DNA of 38,159 nucleotides from Catalinimonas alkaloidigena (GTDB lineage: Bacteria; Bacteroidota; Bacteroidia; Cytophagales; Flexibacteraceae): contig NZ_FNFO01000020.1 in NCBI RefSeq assembly GCF_900100765.1, positions 1-38,159 on the forward strand, written 5' to 3'. Under the pieces are notes generated by a model. It did not search any database and had not been told where the DNA came from. It worked only from the letters and a program-made list of their open reading frames with translations. The translations under genes were made by a program, and so were the position numbers. Every line of letters begins with the position of its first letter. The first letter of the stretch is position 1. Shown here piece after piece: positions 1 through 9,078 of this stretch.

Positions 1-51
1 CATCGCCACGATGTAGAAAAAGAGCAGGGATATGGTGAAGAGTTGCTTCAT
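1..51 (-). CDS. N-terminus of a truncated secreted or membrane protein
   Basis: Reading the minus strand from an ATG at 51-49 gives an open frame of 17 codons to the window edge. It begins MKQLFTISLLFFYIVAM: a lysine followed by an uninterrupted hydrophobic stretch, as in a signal peptide or first membrane helix. Only this start is present, so the product cannot be named. It is divergent from the TonB receptor at 416, with about 365 bp between them that hold the first pair of palindromic boxes. Those boxes lie more than 210 bp from this start, so co-regulation is uncertain. Confidence 0.45.
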   Translation of the reverse strand, partial: MKQLFTISLLFFYIVAM

Positions 52-264
52 CGGAAGAGACTTCCCGGAGCCGCAAATATAGAGCAGCCCCGGGCAATTC
101 CATGATGAATAGAAATAAAAGCTTTAGATAAGTAGCGTGATGATTGCATTTCATGTCGTCACAATACGCATACGTCGGCGCTGTGCTACGAAGCCGGATA
201 GTTGGCCGAAGTTCAAGGGGGCCCTGCCCACCCCTCCCTATAATGCTCCATAAAACTCTGATTT

Positions 265-304
265 TTGCAACATGATTGCAAAAACAAACGCAACGGTGTT
301 GCAA
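265..304 (+). promoter_or_regulatory. Palindrome pair 1 (candidate Zur operators) upstream of the TonB/ABC operon
   Basis: Two imperfect copies of TTGCAAC-N3-GTTGCAA lie at 265-281 (TTGCAACATGATTGCAA) and 288-304 (ACGCAACGGTGTTGCAA), with centres 23 bp apart. The TTG of the second box (299-301) can act as a -33 element, followed after 20 nt by TAGTTTCG (322-329), close to the Bacteroidota -7 consensus TAnnTTTG. This would give a leader of about 80 nt before the ATG at 416. The spacing differs from the 37-38 bp of the other four pairs: here the boxes sit on and upstream of -33 rather than bracketing -33 and -7. The rest of 52-415 shows no gene. Confidence 0.7.
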
Positions 305-415
305 AAAGAATTTCCCTCGTTTAGTTTCGCGTCTTGAGAAACCAAATCTGCGCTTGCCTCTCTCCTTGCCTATTGGGTAAGGAATCCAACCAAGTGCCGA
401 TCTCCTTACTTCGCG

Positions 416-2854
416 ATGAAATCACTCTTCCTTCTCTGCCTGCTGCTTAGCGTAGGTCGCCTCCACGCCCAACCCATTAAAGGGACGGTCCGGGATGCGT
501 CCACGCATGAACCTCTGGTAGGCGCGACGGTGCAACTGCTCAACACGGAAACGGGAACCGTTACGGATACGGAAGGAAATTTTTCCCTCGAAGGCGAGGG
601 CACGCTGCGGGTTTCGTTCGTCGGCTACCAGCCCAAGACGCTCCCCACGCAGTCCACCGCCATGACGATCGCCCTGGTACCGGACAAAACCCAGCTCCAA
701 GCCGTGGAGGTCCTGGGGCGACTCGACCGGGATTATACCAGCGAGTATACCTTTTCGGCGACCAAGACCGCGACGCTTACCCAGAAGCTTCCCCAATCGG
801 TCGGCACGGTGACCAAAGAGTTGATGGCGGACCGGCAGACCTTTCAACTGGCCGACGCGGTGAAGCTGGTCAGCGGGGTGACGCCGTCCAGCTTTTACAA
901 CCAGTACGCCATCCGGGGCATCAGCCAGAACGAAGAAGGGCAGCTCATCAACGGGATGCGCACCCGGCAGTACTACTTTCTGCAACCCCTGACGGCCAAC
1001 ATCGAACGGGTGGAGGTGATCAAAGGGCCCGCCAGCGCCACCTTCTCGTCGGTGGATCCGGGAGGCAGCATCAACCTGGTGACCAAAAAGCCCCTGGCGG
1101 TCCAGCGCCGGGAGGTGAACGTGAGCGTGGGTAGCTTCAGCACCCTCCGCGGCACGCTGGACTTTACCGGCCCGCTCAATGAACAGAAGACCTTGCTCTA
1201 CCGGCTGATCGGTGCGTACCAGGAGGCGCGCAGCTATCGTGACCTGGTGCAGAACGACGCGCTGCTGCTGTCACCCTCGTTTTCGTACGTGCCCAACGAC
1301 CGCACCGCGCTCCACGCCGAACTGATCCTGAGCGACCAGCGGGGCAACCTCGACCGGGGGCAACCCATCTTTGGCGCCGAGGCGGGACGCACCGACCTGA
1401 ACAGCACGCCCATTCGCCTGAACCTGGGCTCGCCCAGCGACTATTTCCGCTCCAAACAACTGCTGCTGACCGGCAGCTTCACCCACCAGTTTTCCGAGCA
1501 CATCCGGGTCAACGCCACCTACATGAAGCAGACCTGGACGGAAGACTTGGAAGAACACCGGACGACCAACGCTTTTGCCGTCGACACGGCCAACCAGCCG
1601 GTGCGATCGCTGGCCGCTATGCAGTTTGTGCAACGCCGGCAATTCTGGAACATCGACAACCTCAACGGCTACGTCACAGCGACAGCGGTAACGGGCGCGG
1701 CCACGCATCACCTGCTGGTGGGCTACGACCTGCACCGCTGGCAGAAGCTGAAGGGGGGCGGCCAAAACGCGGCGCGCGGCTACCTGCTGACGGACGGCAC
1801 CGTGGCAGCTACCTTCGACCCGACCCGGGTGGATGCCTACCAACTGGTGACCCGCAACGGCGTGACCACGCCTCGTCCCAATGTGGAGTACTTCAACCTG
1901 ACGCAGCCCAGCTACCCCCTCCGCCGACCGGAAGAGTATACGTTCAATGTGGTGACGGCCCTCCCTCCGGCCCTCACGACCACACAGGCGGTGTACGTGC
2001 AGGAGCAACTCGACTGGCAACATTTCACGCTGCTGCTAAGCCTGCGCCACGAGTGGTTCGAAGACATCACGAATTACCAGACGGCCCAACCCCTCGTTGT
2101 GCGTCAGAGGGCCTGGCTGCCCCGGGTGGGACTCACCTACGAGGTCTCTTCCCACCTGCACGCGTATGCCACCTACCTGCAAGGGTATCAGCCGCAGGCC
2201 AACACGGTGACACTGCTGCCGGTAGCCGCCCCGGCGGGCAGTGCGTTTGCGCCCCTGGAAAGTGACCTGAAAGAAGTAGGAGTAAAGGTCGATATCGGGC
2301 GGATTCGGCTCACGTCTGCGCTGTACGAAATCAACCAGCGGAACCTGCTCATGAACGCTAACGATCCGGACCAACCGGACCTGCTCGTGACACGGGGGGC
2401 CGAACGCAGCCGGGGATTCGAGGTGGACGCGACCGGGTACCTGCGTCCGCGCTGGCAGCTGATGTCTTCCTACAGCTACATCGATGCCCGCATCCGGCAA
2501 GACAGCGACCCCGCCCTGATCGGTGCCCGGAAACAGAACACGCCCGTGCACAGTGGGAATCTCTGGACCCGCTACGACCTGCCAGCTATGGCGGAGCTGG
2601 GCGAGCTGGGGTTCGGCCTGGGGGTGCAGTACAGCGGCAGTAAGGTTCCTTGGTTTACGCGGGACTTTGTGGTGCCGGCCTATACCCTGCTGGATGCCGC
2701 CCTCTACTACCGTCCGGTTCGCAGTCAGGTGCAACTCGCCCTGCTGGCCAATAACCTGACCAACCAGACCTACTGGATCGGTGCACAAAATTACCTGCGG
2801 CTCTTTCCCGGCGCGCCCCGGAGCCTGCTGCTTTCACTCCAGTATCAATTTTAA
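416..2854 (+). CDS. TonB-dependent outer-membrane receptor, FhuA/FpvA-like, with N-terminal CarboxypepD_reg-like domain
   Basis: Outer-membrane TonB-dependent transporter of 812 residues. A signal peptide ends near LHAQ (residues 16-19). A carboxypeptidase-regulatory-like beta domain follows (about 20-90), then the plug (about 110-225: LPQSVGTVTKELM, YAIRGISQNEEGQLING, VEVIKGPASATFSSVDPGG) and a beta-barrel ending in LLLSLQYQF with the terminal aromatic residue needed for insertion. The plug resembles receptors for ferric siderophores and other metal chelates. It is followed after 7 bp by two ABC-2 permeases and an ATPase, so the four genes form one operon. The palindrome pair upstream suggests zinc control rather than, or in addition to, iron control. 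The ligand is unknown; a metal chelate is the best inference. Confidence 0.9.
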   Translation: MKSLFLLCLLLSVGRLHAQPIKGTVRDASTHEPLVGATVQLLNTETGTVTDTEGNFSLEGEGTLRVSFVGYQPKTLPTQSTAMTIALVPDKTQLQAVEVLGRLDRDYTSEYTFSATKTATLTQKLPQSVGTVTKELMADRQTFQLADAVKLVSGVTPSSFYNQYAIRGISQNEEGQLINGMRTRQYYFLQPLTANIERVEVIKGPASATFSSVDPGGSINLVTKKPLAVQRREVNVSVGSFSTLRGTLDFTGPLNEQKTLLYRLIGAYQEARSYRDLVQNDALLLSPSFSYVPNDRTALHAELILSDQRGNLDRGQPIFGAEAGRTDLNSTPIRLNLGSPSDYFRSKQLLLTGSFTHQFSEHIRVNATYMKQTWTEDLEEHRTTNAFAVDTANQPVRSLAAMQFVQRRQFWNIDNLNGYVTATAVTGAATHHLLVGYDLHRWQKLKGGGQNAARGYLLTDGTVAATFDPTRVDAYQLVTRNGVTTPRPNVEYFNLTQPSYPLRRPEEYTFNVVTALPPALTTTQAVYVQEQLDWQHFTLLLSLRHEWFEDITNYQTAQPLVVRQRAWLPRVGLTYEVSSHLHAYATYLQGYQPQANTVTLLPVAAPAGSAFAPLESDLKEVGVKVDIGRIRLTSALYEINQRNLLMNANDPDQPDLLVTRGAERSRGFEVDATGYLRPRWQLMSSYSYIDARIRQDSDPALIGARKQNTPVHSGNLWTRYDLPAMAELGELGFGLGVQYSGSKVPWFTRDFVVPAYTLLDAALYYRPVRSQVQLALLANNLTNQTYWIGAQNYLRLFPGAPRSLLLSLQYQF

Positions 2855-2861
2855 CCCGATC

Positions 2862-4304
2862 ATGCGTTTTTCGACCGAACTTTTACTCGCCCGCCAGGTA
2901 TGGGACACCGCGTTCCGGACCCGGGCGGTCGTGGCCCTGTTTGTGCTGGTGGGGCTGGCCGGGGTGGCCGCCACGTGGCTGGGCTGGACCACCTACCGAC
3001 AACAGGAAGCTACCCGCGCGCACTACCAGCAGGCGGCCCGTGAAGACTGGCTCGGCAACCCCGACAAACACCCGCACCGGATGGCGCACTACGGCCATTT
3101 TGCCTTCCGAGCCCGCTCCCCCCTCAGCATGCTGGACCGGGGCATGGACCCGTTTCTGGGCAACGCCATTTACCTGGAAGCGCACCAGCAAAACACGGTC
3201 AACTTCTCGGAAGCCGAGTTTTCGACGGGGCTCGTGCGGTTCGGGGAGTTCAGTCTGGCGCTGCTGCTGCAACTCCTGTTACCCCTGCTGATCTTTTTTC
3301 TGGGTGCCGGTAGCGTAGCGGCCGACCGTGAAAACGGGACGCTCCGGCTGCTGATGAGCCAGGGGGCCAGTCCCTTGTCGCTGCTCGTCGGCAAAAGCCT
3401 CGGCCTCTGGGCCGTGATTATGGTTCTCTTTATTCCCCTGATGGGGCTGGCTGCGGTCGGATGGCTGCTGGCCCGGCCGGGACCGCCCCCGGCCGACGAA
3501 GTCTTTCGCCTGCTGGTGCTGGCGGGCACCTACGGATGGGCGCTGCTGCTCTACTGCGTCCTGGCGGTCGGGGTATCGGCCGTGAGCCGTACGGTGAAAA
3601 CGGCTTGGGTGATGCTGATCGGCTTCTGGCTGGTGAGTCTGATGATCGTGCCCCGCGTCGGGCAGGCCATCGGGGCGGCGTTGTATCCGCTTCCCTCGCG
3701 GACCGAGTTTCAGGCGGCCATTCAGGCCGATCTGGTGCAGGCCGGGGACAGTCATAACCCCGACGACCCGCACTACCAGGCGCTCCGCGATTCGCTGCTG
3801 ACGGCTTACAACGTCGATTCCGTCGTGCAACTGCCGTTCAACTACAGCGGGTACGTGATGGCGGAAGGAGAGAAAATCAGCGCTGCGCTCTACCAGCGCC
3901 ACTACGCGCGGTTGCTGGCGCAGATCCGGCGACAGAACCGGGTGGCCCAGGCGTTCGTACTGTTCAGCCCGTACGTGGCCCTCAAGCCGCTGTCCATGGC
4001 CCTGACCGGCACCGATTTTACCAGCTACGTGGCCTTCCAGCAACAAGCCGAAGCGTATCGCTACGCCCTGGCCCAGCGCATGAACGAACTCCAGATCCGC
4101 CTCATCAGCAACCGACCCCACGCCGGAGAAAACCCCATCCTCAATCACGAACACTGGCAGGAGTTACCCGATTTTGAGCCGCAGCTCCGCCCCCTCGCCG
4201 CGCTGTTCCCGTCGGCCTGGTTCTCGCTGGGTGCGCTGGTCGGCTGGGGCTTGGCGCTGGCGGGAGGGCTGTTTTGGATCGCTCACCGTTTTTCCCCTGT
4301 CTGA
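2862..4304 (+). CDS. ABC-2 type permease subunit, DUF3526-like (first of two)
   Basis: Integral membrane protein of 480 residues. The start MRFSTELLLARQ at 2862 was chosen because it lies 7 bp after the receptor stop codon; longer frames run into that gene. One hydrophobic helix lies near residues 20-40. A long periplasmic segment (about 45-140) and a cluster of helices from about 145 to 275 follow, including the ABC-2 hallmark DRENGTLRLLMSQGA. A second extracytoplasmic region and a final helix (about 455-475) complete it. This topology is that of DUF3526/NosY-like permeases. Such subunits export or extrude substrates, or act in envelope maturation, rather than import with a binding protein. 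It probably pairs with the next gene and with the ATPase at 5680. The substrate is unknown. Confidence 0.8.
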   Translation: MRFSTELLLARQVWDTAFRTRAVVALFVLVGLAGVAATWLGWTTYRQQEATRAHYQQAAREDWLGNPDKHPHRMAHYGHFAFRARSPLSMLDRGMDPFLGNAIYLEAHQQNTVNFSEAEFSTGLVRFGEFSLALLLQLLLPLLIFFLGAGSVAADRENGTLRLLMSQGASPLSLLVGKSLGLWAVIMVLFIPLMGLAAVGWLLARPGPPPADEVFRLLVLAGTYGWALLLYCVLAVGVSAVSRTVKTAWVMLIGFWLVSLMIVPRVGQAIGAALYPLPSRTEFQAAIQADLVQAGDSHNPDDPHYQALRDSLLTAYNVDSVVQLPFNYSGYVMAEGEKISAALYQRHYARLLAQIRRQNRVAQAFVLFSPYVALKPLSMALTGTDFTSYVAFQQQAEAYRYALAQRMNELQIRLISNRPHAGENPILNHEHWQELPDFEPQLRPLAALFPSAWFSLGALVGWGLALAGGLFWIAHRFSPV

Positions 4305-4305
4305 T

Positions 4306-5661
4306 ATGTTCCCTCTTCTTTTCCGCAATTTCCTTCGTGCCACCGGCGTGCAAATCGGACTAGTCCTCCTTTTTCTGCTGGGGCTGCTCAGTTTGTACAA
4401 CGGGCGGCAGTTTCTGGACCGGCAGGCGTACCAGCGACGGGAGGTGGTGGCTTCCCAGCAGGAAGACCTGCAGCGCCAGCTTCAGTTTCATCCCGATGAT
4501 CTGGGTGATGTGTTGTACTACGTGCGCTTTGCCTTCGTCAACGACACCCCGCCCCTGGCCGGACTCAGCCTCGGTCAACGCGACCTGCACCCCTCGATTC
4601 AGCGGGTAACCATTCGTACGCTGGAAGCCCAGAAGTACGACGCCGACCTGCAGAATCCGATGCATCTGCTGTTGGGTTCGCTCGACTTCAGTTTTGTGGT
4701 GATTTACCTGTTTCCGCTTCTGATCATCGCCTTTACCTACCACCTGATCTCAGAAGAGCGGGAGAACGGTACCTGGCGGCTGGTAGCGGTGCAGAGCCGT
4801 CGCCTGCTGGGGTTCGTGGCGCAACTGTTTCTGGTGCGGGCGGCGGTCGTGATCGGCCTGCTGCTGGTGCTACTGCTGCTGGCGCTCCCCTGGCTGGACA
4901 TTCCCCTCGACCTACTCTTCCTCGCGTTTACCGCGCTGGCGGTGCTCTACGTCCTCGGGTGGTTCGGGCTCAGCTTCTGGGTGGCTTCGCTGTACCGCGA
5001 TTCCCGTACCAATGCCGCCTGGCTGGTATCCCTCTGGGTGCTGCTGCTGATCCTGCTGCCCGCCGCCGCCAACCAGTGGATTCTGATGCGCTCTCCGCTG
5101 CCAGACGCACTGGAGACCACCCTGGAGCAACGCAAGGGGTATCATGAAAAGTGGGACTTTCCCCAGGGCGTGACGATGACCAAGTTTTACGCGCGTTACC
5201 CGCAGTTCAAAAAATACCCGCTGGCCGATACGACAGCGTTCAACTGGCCCTGGTACTACGCCATGCAGCACATGGGCGACGAAGCCGCCGCCACCACGTC
5301 GGATGCGTTTCAACAAAAGGTCACCCAGCGCCTGAAGGACAGCCAACAGCTCAGCTGGTGGATTCCACCCCTGCACACGCAATTTTACCTGACAGCCCTA
5401 GCCCGAACCGGCCTGGACAATCAACTCCGTTTTCTGGAGAACACCACGCAGTTTCACGAGCGGCTGCGCCTCTTTTTCTATCCCCAACTCTTTACCAACC
5501 AATCCACAAATAGTGTCCGCTGGGAAGAGCTGCCGGTAGAAACGTTTGTCGACCGTGCCCCCCTGGCGTACGGCGCGATGTTTCTCCCGCCCCTCCTTTT
5601 TCTCCTGGCGGGAATCGGCCTGGGCGTCCTGAATTTCCAACGCCATCGCTACTCCCTTTGA
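4306..5661 (+). CDS. ABC-2 type permease subunit, DUF3526-like (second of two)
   Basis: Membrane protein of 451 residues, the paralogous partner of the preceding permease. The start MFPLLFRNFLRATG lies 1 bp after the previous stop, indicating translational coupling. It has an N-terminal helix (about 15-33), an extracytoplasmic segment, and then a helix cluster with SEERENGTWRLVAVQSRR, matching DRENGTLRLLMSQGA in its neighbour. A second large soluble region and a C-terminal helix ending LGVLNFQRHRYSL follow. Two divergent permeases with one ATPase suggest a heterodimeric ABC-2 exporter. Placement behind a TonB receptor and a Zur-like operator allows a role in metal or metallophore trafficking, but the sequence does not identify the substrate. 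Confidence 0.8.
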   Translation: MFPLLFRNFLRATGVQIGLVLLFLLGLLSLYNGRQFLDRQAYQRREVVASQQEDLQRQLQFHPDDLGDVLYYVRFAFVNDTPPLAGLSLGQRDLHPSIQRVTIRTLEAQKYDADLQNPMHLLLGSLDFSFVVIYLFPLLIIAFTYHLISEERENGTWRLVAVQSRRLLGFVAQLFLVRAAVVIGLLLVLLLLALPWLDIPLDLLFLAFTALAVLYVLGWFGLSFWVASLYRDSRTNAAWLVSLWVLLLILLPAAANQWILMRSPLPDALETTLEQRKGYHEKWDFPQGVTMTKFYARYPQFKKYPLADTTAFNWPWYYAMQHMGDEAAATTSDAFQQKVTQRLKDSQQLSWWIPPLHTQFYLTALARTGLDNQLRFLENTTQFHERLRLFFYPQLFTNQSTNSVRWEELPVETFVDRAPLAYGAMFLPPLLFLLAGIGLGVLNFQRHRYSL

Positions 5662-5679
5662 TTTTAACGTCCACGAACC

Positions 5680-6387
5680 ATGATTGAAACGTTTGCCCTG
5701 ACCAAACAATACGACCCCGCCCGTCCGCCCGCCCTCGACCAACTGAACCTGCGGGTGCAGCCGGGGGAAATCTTCTGCCTGCTGGGACAGAACGGCGCCG
5801 GGAAAACCACCACCATCAACCTGCTCCTGGGCTTCCTCCCCCCGACCTCGGGACGAGCCCTCATCAACGGCATTTCGGTAGCGGAAAGTCCGCAGGAAAC
5901 CCGGCAGCACGTGGCGTACCTGCCCGAAACCGTCATGTTATATCCGAACTTGACGGGACTGGAAAACCTGGCGTTCTTCTCCCGCCTGGCCGGATTTCGC
6001 CACGCCTCTTCCACCCTGCACGAGCTGCTGACCCGGGCGGGACTGCCGGCCGAGGCGCACGGACGGCGGGTCGGTACCTACTCGAAAGGCATGCGGCAGA
6101 AGGTGGGCATCGCCATTGCACTGGCCAAGCAAGCCAAGGCGCTGTTATTGGACGAACCGACCTCCGGGCTGGACCCCAAGGCCAGCAACGAGTTTTCTGC
6201 TCTGCTGACCACCCTGTCACAGGACGGAACGGCGATTCTGATGGCGACGCACGACATTTTCCGGGCCCGAGAAGTGGGCACCCACATCGGCATCATGTGG
6301 CAGGGGCAACTCATGCAGACTCTGGCGACCCCGCAGGTAACGGCGCAGGAACTGGAATCCCTCTACTTGCAGACCGTAAGCAGTTAA
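5680..6387 (+). CDS. ABC transporter ATP-binding protein (ABC-2 exporter ATPase)
   Basis: Cytoplasmic ATPase of 235 residues that powers the two preceding permeases. Walker A is GQNGAGKT at about 36-43. The signature is YSKGMRQKV, as in CcmA/NosF/GldA-type exporter ATPases, Walker B is LLLDEPTSGLD, and the switch histidine lies in MATHD. The start MIETFALTKQYD is 18 bp after the second permease. It is the last gene of the operon. A small inverted repeat (CTCTTTT/AAAAGAG, 6394-6411) follows the stop. The drug/heme/NosDFY class of exporters is the closest type by eye; no single substrate can be inferred. Confidence 0.9.
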   Translation: MIETFALTKQYDPARPPALDQLNLRVQPGEIFCLLGQNGAGKTTTINLLLGFLPPTSGRALINGISVAESPQETRQHVAYLPETVMLYPNLTGLENLAFFSRLAGFRHASSTLHELLTRAGLPAEAHGRRVGTYSKGMRQKVGIAIALAKQAKALLLDEPTSGLDPKASNEFSALLTTLSQDGTAILMATHDIFRAREVGTHIGIMWQGQLMQTLATPQVTAQELESLYLQTVSS

Positions 6388-6393
6388 TTGCCG

Positions 6394-6411
6394 CTCTTTT
6401 TATCAAAAGAG
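6394..6411 (+). terminator. Weak hairpin after the ABC operon
   Basis: CTCTTTT (6394-6400) and AAAAGAG (6405-6411) form a 7-bp stem with the loop TATC, seven bases after the ATPase stop codon. It is A/T-rich and has no following T tract, so intrinsic termination is only possible. The next gene starts 99 bp further on. Confidence 0.25.
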
Positions 6412-6509
6412 GGCCTAGCTACAGCGGACCTGTTTCCTACTGGCAGAAAAGTGCTCTGTCCTGATGAGCCGACCCCTTAGTTTCGCACCGAGGGTTTTTT
6501 CAAAGAGTT

Positions 6510-7586
6510 ATGACATCATTTAGCGTATTCCCCTGGGTACTGCTGGCCGGTGTATTCGTCAGTAGCCCCATGCTCTTGCGGGCACAAGCCCCGTTTGTAT
6601 TTCAGCAGGTTTCCGTCGAACCGGGCACGCGTCAGACGTTTCAAATTCCGGTTATGAGCGATCAGGATACTACCTTTTTACCCGTGGTGGTGGTCCACGG
6701 CCGACGTCCCGGTCCGGTGCTGGGCATCACTGCGGGGGTGCACGGCTACGAATACGCACCCATTCTGGCGGGTCAGCTGCTACTGCCGCGCCTCGATCCG
6801 GACTCGCTCACCGGCACCGTGCTCCTGGTCCCCCTGGCGAATGTACCCGCTTTTCTAGGACGCAGTCCTTACCTCAATCCGCTGGATCGTAAGAACCTGA
6901 ACCGGGTCTTCCCAGGAAATCCTGACGGCAGCATTACCGAACGAATGGCTGACCTGATCACCCGCCTCGTGATCGCCCGAGCCGATTTCTTCCTCGACAT
7001 GCACGCGGGCGACGCGCCCGAAGATCTACGACCCTACGTCGGTTACTACACCTCCCCACGGCTGCCCGACGCGTCGGCTCAGGGAGAGCGTATGGCCCAG
7101 GCCATGGGCTTCGACCATCTGGTACAATTTCGGGTCGCTCCCGAACGCCTGGACGAACCCAGCCAGTACTGCTCGCAGGAGGCCTTTCACCGAAAGATTC
7201 CGGCCATCGACATCGAATGCGGAAAACTGGGCACGACTTCCTCGACGGAACTGAAACGCATTGTAGAGGGCGTCATGGGACTGCTGCGTGCGCTGGAAAT
7301 GTGGCCGGGCACGCCCCAGCAAACGCCCGGACAATTGATGATTCGGGAGCGATACAGTGTCGACAGTGTACACGACGGCATTTTCTACCCCCTGAAACAA
7401 AGCGGCGAGTACGTGCAGGAAGGCATGCGGGTAGGCTACATCACGGACTTTTTCGGCCAACGCCTCACGGAGGTGCATGCCAACGCCACCGGAGTGATCC
7501 TTTACATCTTGGGCACGCCCCCAGTTCGCCAGGGTGAAACGATCGTCCGGATCGGCGTGCCCGACACCCGGACGCCGGATCGTTAA
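6510..7586 (+). CDS. Secreted succinylglutamate desuccinylase/aspartoacylase-family zinc hydrolase (M14-like)
   Basis: Predicted zinc-dependent amide hydrolase of the AstE/AspA branch of the M14 carboxypeptidase fold, 358 residues. Export is indicated by the signal peptide ending LLRAQA (about 21-26). The metal ligands fit GVHGYE (H78, E81) and DMHAGD (H165). The substrate-binding stretch RKNLNRVFPG lies at about 127-136, and IDIECG holds the probable catalytic glutamate. The C-terminal half carries the beta domain with lipoyl-like turns usual for the family. A TAGTTTCG at 6478-6485 may be the -7 element. It converges on the aminotransferase with a 4-bp overlap of their ends. Its natural substrate is unknown; an N-acyl amino acid or a peptide-like chelator would fit the fold. 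Confidence 0.85.
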   Translation: MTSFSVFPWVLLAGVFVSSPMLLRAQAPFVFQQVSVEPGTRQTFQIPVMSDQDTTFLPVVVVHGRRPGPVLGITAGVHGYEYAPILAGQLLLPRLDPDSLTGTVLLVPLANVPAFLGRSPYLNPLDRKNLNRVFPGNPDGSITERMADLITRLVIARADFFLDMHAGDAPEDLRPYVGYYTSPRLPDASAQGERMAQAMGFDHLVQFRVAPERLDEPSQYCSQEAFHRKIPAIDIECGKLGTTSSTELKRIVEGVMGLLRALEMWPGTPQQTPGQLMIRERYSVDSVHDGIFYPLKQSGEYVQEGMRVGYITDFFGQRLTEVHANATGVILYILGTPPVRQGETIVRIGVPDTRTPDR

Positions 7587-8875
7587 GCGGTCATCTCCCG
7601 GAGGGCACTCACCAAATGATCTAGGTCGGCCAGGGAAGTGTAAAGATGGGGCGTTACTCGCACGCCTTTCACCTCCAGGATGTCCTTGGCGACGGTGAAA
7701 ATCCGGTACTTGTCGAACAGCATGGCCGCCAGCTCCTTCGAGTCCATCCCTTGAATACCCACGTTGGCAATGGCACAGTAGCGATGCGCTTCCTGTGGCG
7801 TGTTGATCACCACGCCTGGCAGGTCTTTCACCTGATCGCGCCAGTACGTCGTCAGGTAGCGCAACCGCTCTTCCTTCGCCTGCGCCCCGATCTGCGCGTG
7901 AAACGCGATGGCCTCCGCAATGGCGAGGTCGTTGTGGCACGGCAGCGTCCCGATGTGGTCAAACTTGCGGATGTCGTCGGCCGGGTAGGTATCGTCGCCG
8001 AACAGAGGCCAGACGTTCGGAATTTTTTCCTTTTTGATGTAGAGAATGCCCGTTCCCAGCGGAGCGCCCAACCACTTGTGTAGGCTCGCACCCAGGTAGT
8101 CGCAGCCCAAATCCGGGATCTTGAAATCGGTGTGTGCAAACGCATGTGCCGAATCGGAGATGACCTCGACGCCATGCCGGTGGGCCATGTCGGCGATCTT
8201 GCGGACGGGCAGGATCTGTCCGGTTGTGTTGATCAGGTGGGTGACCAAAAGCACCTTGGTGCGGGGGGTGATCGCCTTCTCGTAGGCAGCCACAATTTCC
8301 TTGTCTGACCGGGGATGAAACGGCAGGTCGATGAGGGTGTTGACCGTGCCGAAGCGGCGGGTACGCATGGCAAAGCACTGCAACATGCTGTAGTAATCCT
8401 GCGAAGTCAGGAGGGCTTCGTCGCCCGGTGCCAGTTGCAGACCCATGATGACGGTATCCAGCGCTTCGGTGGTGTTGCGGCACAGACTTAGTTCCTCCGG
8501 CGCACAGCCCGCCAGCGTAGCCACCTGCTCCACCAGCCGGGCCCGGTCTTCTTTGAAGTCGCGGCGCATGTAAAAAGAATGGTGGGCGTTGATCCGCCGC
8601 AGGTCTTCTTCCTGTGCCCGCAGGACCGGCTCGGCCACCAGGCTGTAGTAGCCGTTTTCCAGGTTGATAAAGTCGGGAGCGACCCGATACGCCTGCCGGA
8701 TCTCGTTCCAGTAGGTTTCGTCGCGAGCCAGCGCTGTCGCCGACAGATGCGCCCGTTGGCGACGCGCTTCCCGGAGTCGTGGCAGCACCGAAGTAGGCAG
8801 CAGGGAGCCGACCATCAACCCGGCCGAGAGCCCCCCTGCCTTTTTCATAAAATTTCTTCTACTACGGTTCTTCAT
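7583..8875 (-). CDS. PLP-dependent class V aminotransferase (isopenicillin N epimerase/NifS-like), Tat-type leader
   Basis: Fold-type I PLP enzyme of 430 residues. The start at 8875 (MKNRSRRNFMKKAGG) gives a twin-arginine-like leader SRRNFMKK followed by a hydrophobic stretch; an ATG five codons further upstream is possible. Class V hallmarks are LCRNTTEALDTVIMGL (cofactor phosphate binding), ISDSAHAF (the aspartate contacting the pyridine nitrogen) and LGASLHKWLGAPLGTG with the Schiff-base lysine. The C-terminal part is complete. A Tat leader implies the folded holoenzyme is exported to the periplasm, as in many Bacteroidota members of this family. It overlaps the hydrolase gene tail-to-tail by 4 bp. 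The reaction (epimerisation, desulfuration or transamination) cannot be decided from sequence. Confidence 0.85.
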   Translation of the reverse strand: MKNRSRRNFMKKAGGLSAGLMVGSLLPTSVLPRLREARRQRAHLSATALARDETYWNEIRQAYRVAPDFINLENGYYSLVAEPVLRAQEEDLRRINAHHSFYMRRDFKEDRARLVEQVATLAGCAPEELSLCRNTTEALDTVIMGLQLAPGDEALLTSQDYYSMLQCFAMRTRRFGTVNTLIDLPFHPRSDKEIVAAYEKAITPRTKVLLVTHLINTTGQILPVRKIADMAHRHGVEVISDSAHAFAHTDFKIPDLGCDYLGASLHKWLGAPLGTGILYIKKEKIPNVWPLFGDDTYPADDIRKFDHIGTLPCHNDLAIAEAIAFHAQIGAQAKEERLRYLTTYWRDQVKDLPGVVINTPQEAHRYCAIANVGIQGMDSKELAAMLFDKYRIFTVAKDILEVKGVRVTPHLYTSLADLDHLVSALREMTA

Positions 8876-9078
8876 ATGCTTGTCGTGCAAATCAACCTAT
8901 TCTCTTATTGAATCGATTAAAAATAGCCTTCATTACCAAACAAAATCTAATATTTCACCCAGTAGTCAGAATAAATGCATTGCGCACCTCTATCTAACTG
9001 ACTGACGAAAGTGTCTGTCGCACGCGGCGACATAGCTCTCTTCCTTCAGAAACGAACAGCTCATCTCGCCGAAGAAGG

